Shown: piece by piece, positions 63,324 to 64,000 of the stretch
Position numbering within the stretch: the first letter of the stretch is position 1
Layout: each line of letters begins with the position of its first letter
From: Exiguobacterium sp. BMC-KP
Lineage (GTDB): Bacteria; Bacillota; Bacilli; Exiguobacteriales; Exiguobacteriaceae
Reading direction: 5' to 3'
NCBI RefSeq assembly: GCF_001275385.1
Contig: NZ_LGIW01000015.1
Coordinates: 1,116,001-1,180,000, forward strand
DNA length: 64,000 nt
Position numbers and translations under genes: made by a program
The notes under the pieces: model-generated
Database searches by the model: none
What the model was told of the DNA's origin: nothing
What the model saw: only the letters and a program-made list of their open reading frames with translations

Positions 63324-64000
63324 TTAATCTTTCGTCGTGAAGAGATGCTCGATCTCATTTTTTTGTGGTCGTTGCATCAACTTTTTGACTTCTTCTTCAG
63401 GTGTATGACCGTCAAAGAGAACATGGTAGAGAGCAGAAGTAATTGGCAGTTCACACTGTTTCGTCTCCGCTAAATCATACGCCGCTTGGGTCGCACGAAC
63501 GCCTTCAACGACCATTCCCATGTTTTCAAGCACAGTCTCTAATTTTTCACCTCGACCGATGGCATTCCCCGCACGCCAATTTCGACTATGAACCGATGTA
63601 CAGGTAACGATCAAGTCCCCCATACCCGTCAATCCAGTAAACGTCATCGGATTAGCTCCAAGCATCGTACCGAGACGCGCCATTTCGACCATCCCACGTG
63701 TAATCAGAGCTGCTTTCGCGTTGTCACCATAACCAAGACCATCCGTCATACCAGCGGCAAGTGCAATAATGTTCTTCAGTGCACCACCGAGTTCTGCACC
63801 AATGATGTCCGCATTCAGATAGACACGGAAGTTTTCATTCGTGAACAGTTCCTGAACACGCCCTGCTTCTTCTAAGTCATCCGATGCAATCGTTACCGTC
63901 GTTGGTTTACGTAACGCAACCTCTTCAGCATGTGAAGGACCCGTCAATACACAAATAGCTTTACGCTTCGCTGGATCGACCTCTGCTTCGATTAACTCTG
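63324..64000 (-). CDS. gpsA: Glycerol-3-phosphate dehydrogenase [NAD(P)+], C-terminal part
   Basis: The last 225 codons of GpsA, which reduces dihydroxyacetone phosphate to sn-glycerol-3-phosphate for phospholipid synthesis. The 5' part lies beyond the right edge of the window. Visible motifs: [19 protein letters not shown], the catalytic-lysine region [30 protein letters not shown] and the late [19 protein letters not shown]. The C-terminus [12 protein letters not shown] is ordinary. Next gene yphE starts 18 nt after its stop, as in B. subtilis. Confidence 0.95.
   Translation of the reverse strand, partial: ELIEAEVDPAKRKAICVLTGPSHAEEVALRKPTTVTIASDDLEEAGRVQELFTNENFRVYLNADIIGAELGGALKNIIALAAGMTDGLGYGDNAKAALITRGMVEMARLGTMLGANPMTFTGLTGMGDLIVTCTSVHSRNWRAGNAIGRGEKLETVLENMGMVVEGVRATQAAYDLAETKQCELPITSALYHVLFDGHTPEEEVKKLMQRPQKNEIEHLFTTKD

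Overview
The window is a single dense stretch of chromosomal housekeeping DNA from a low-to-moderate GC Gram-positive bacterium of the class Bacilli. Evidence for this is the gene content (gpsB, recU-ponA, dnaD-nth, qcrABC, hepS-menG-hepT, bshA, mrfAB/yprAB), strong AAGGAGG-type ribosome sites, frequent TTG and GTG starts, and gene order matching the Bacillus subtilis arc from gpsA through hbs, menG, ndk, cheR, aro, qcr, bshA, cca, birA, panBCD, dinG, aspB, asnS, dnaD, nth, ponA, recU. Sporulation genes normally found in this arc (spoIVA between the yphEF pair and hbs) are missing, as are mtrAB and the trp/his/tyr genes after aroB. I infer a non-sporulating member of Bacilli such as Exiguobacterium; that genus name is inference, not something the sequence states.

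Layout. 1-5 kb: a queuosine-precursor-type transporter (cut by the window edge), a PilZ protein, a catabolite-controlled alpha-1,6-glucosidase, a membrane protein and the thyA-dfrA pair. 5-12 kb: a receiver-GGDEF-receiver protein, fumC, a CNNM/CBS membrane protein, and a coupled operon of a YhaM-like nuclease, a COG0523 metallo-GTPase and an RNase HI-like protein. 12-13.5 kb: a small gene of unknown function, two apparently independent short transcription units that I propose as small RNAs, and a dCMP deaminase. 13.5-21 kb: the xpaC-telA pair behind an ECF-sigma-like promoter, a sodium-dependent transporter, a compatible-solute ABC transporter with fused permease and binding domain coupled to a lipid kinase, and a secreted 3D-domain cell-wall protein with WalR-type boxes upstream. 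21-25 kb: a NUDIX CoA pyrophosphatase, an FAD monooxygenase and small unknowns. 25-33 kb: gpsB, ypsA, mrfB, mrfA, then ponA (with a long DEPTT repeat tail) and recU. 33-42 kb: yppE, a DUF3800 protein that interrupts the conserved order, nth-dnaD-asnS-aspB-ypmB-ypmA, dinG. 42-47.6 kb: panD-panC-panB behind a structured leader, birA, cca, bshA. 47.7-54.6 kb: yitT-like, a YugP-like protease, ypjA, the bc1-type qcrCBA complex, ypiF, ypiB, ypiA. 54.6-64 kb: aroA-aroB-aroC-cheR, ndk, hepT-menG-hepS, HU, yphF, yphE and the 3' part of gpsA.

Functional links. Thymidylate supply (dCMP deaminase, ThyA, DHFR), menaquinone synthesis and use (aroABC to chorismate; hepS/hepT side chain; menG; then the qcr menaquinol oxidase), cell wall growth (ponA, gpsB, the WalR-box 3D protein, heptaprenyl diphosphate) and DNA repair (recU, nth, dinG, mrfAB) dominate. 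CcpA-type cre sites recur at four or five places (malL, the 12.1 kb gene, the small RNA candidate, ndk).

The most novel-looking region is 12.66-12.93 kb: two promoter-terminator units on the minus strand without a convincing coding sequence, with near-identical promoter architecture and cre sequences. No tRNA, rRNA, insertion sequence, prophage or CRISPR array was seen.
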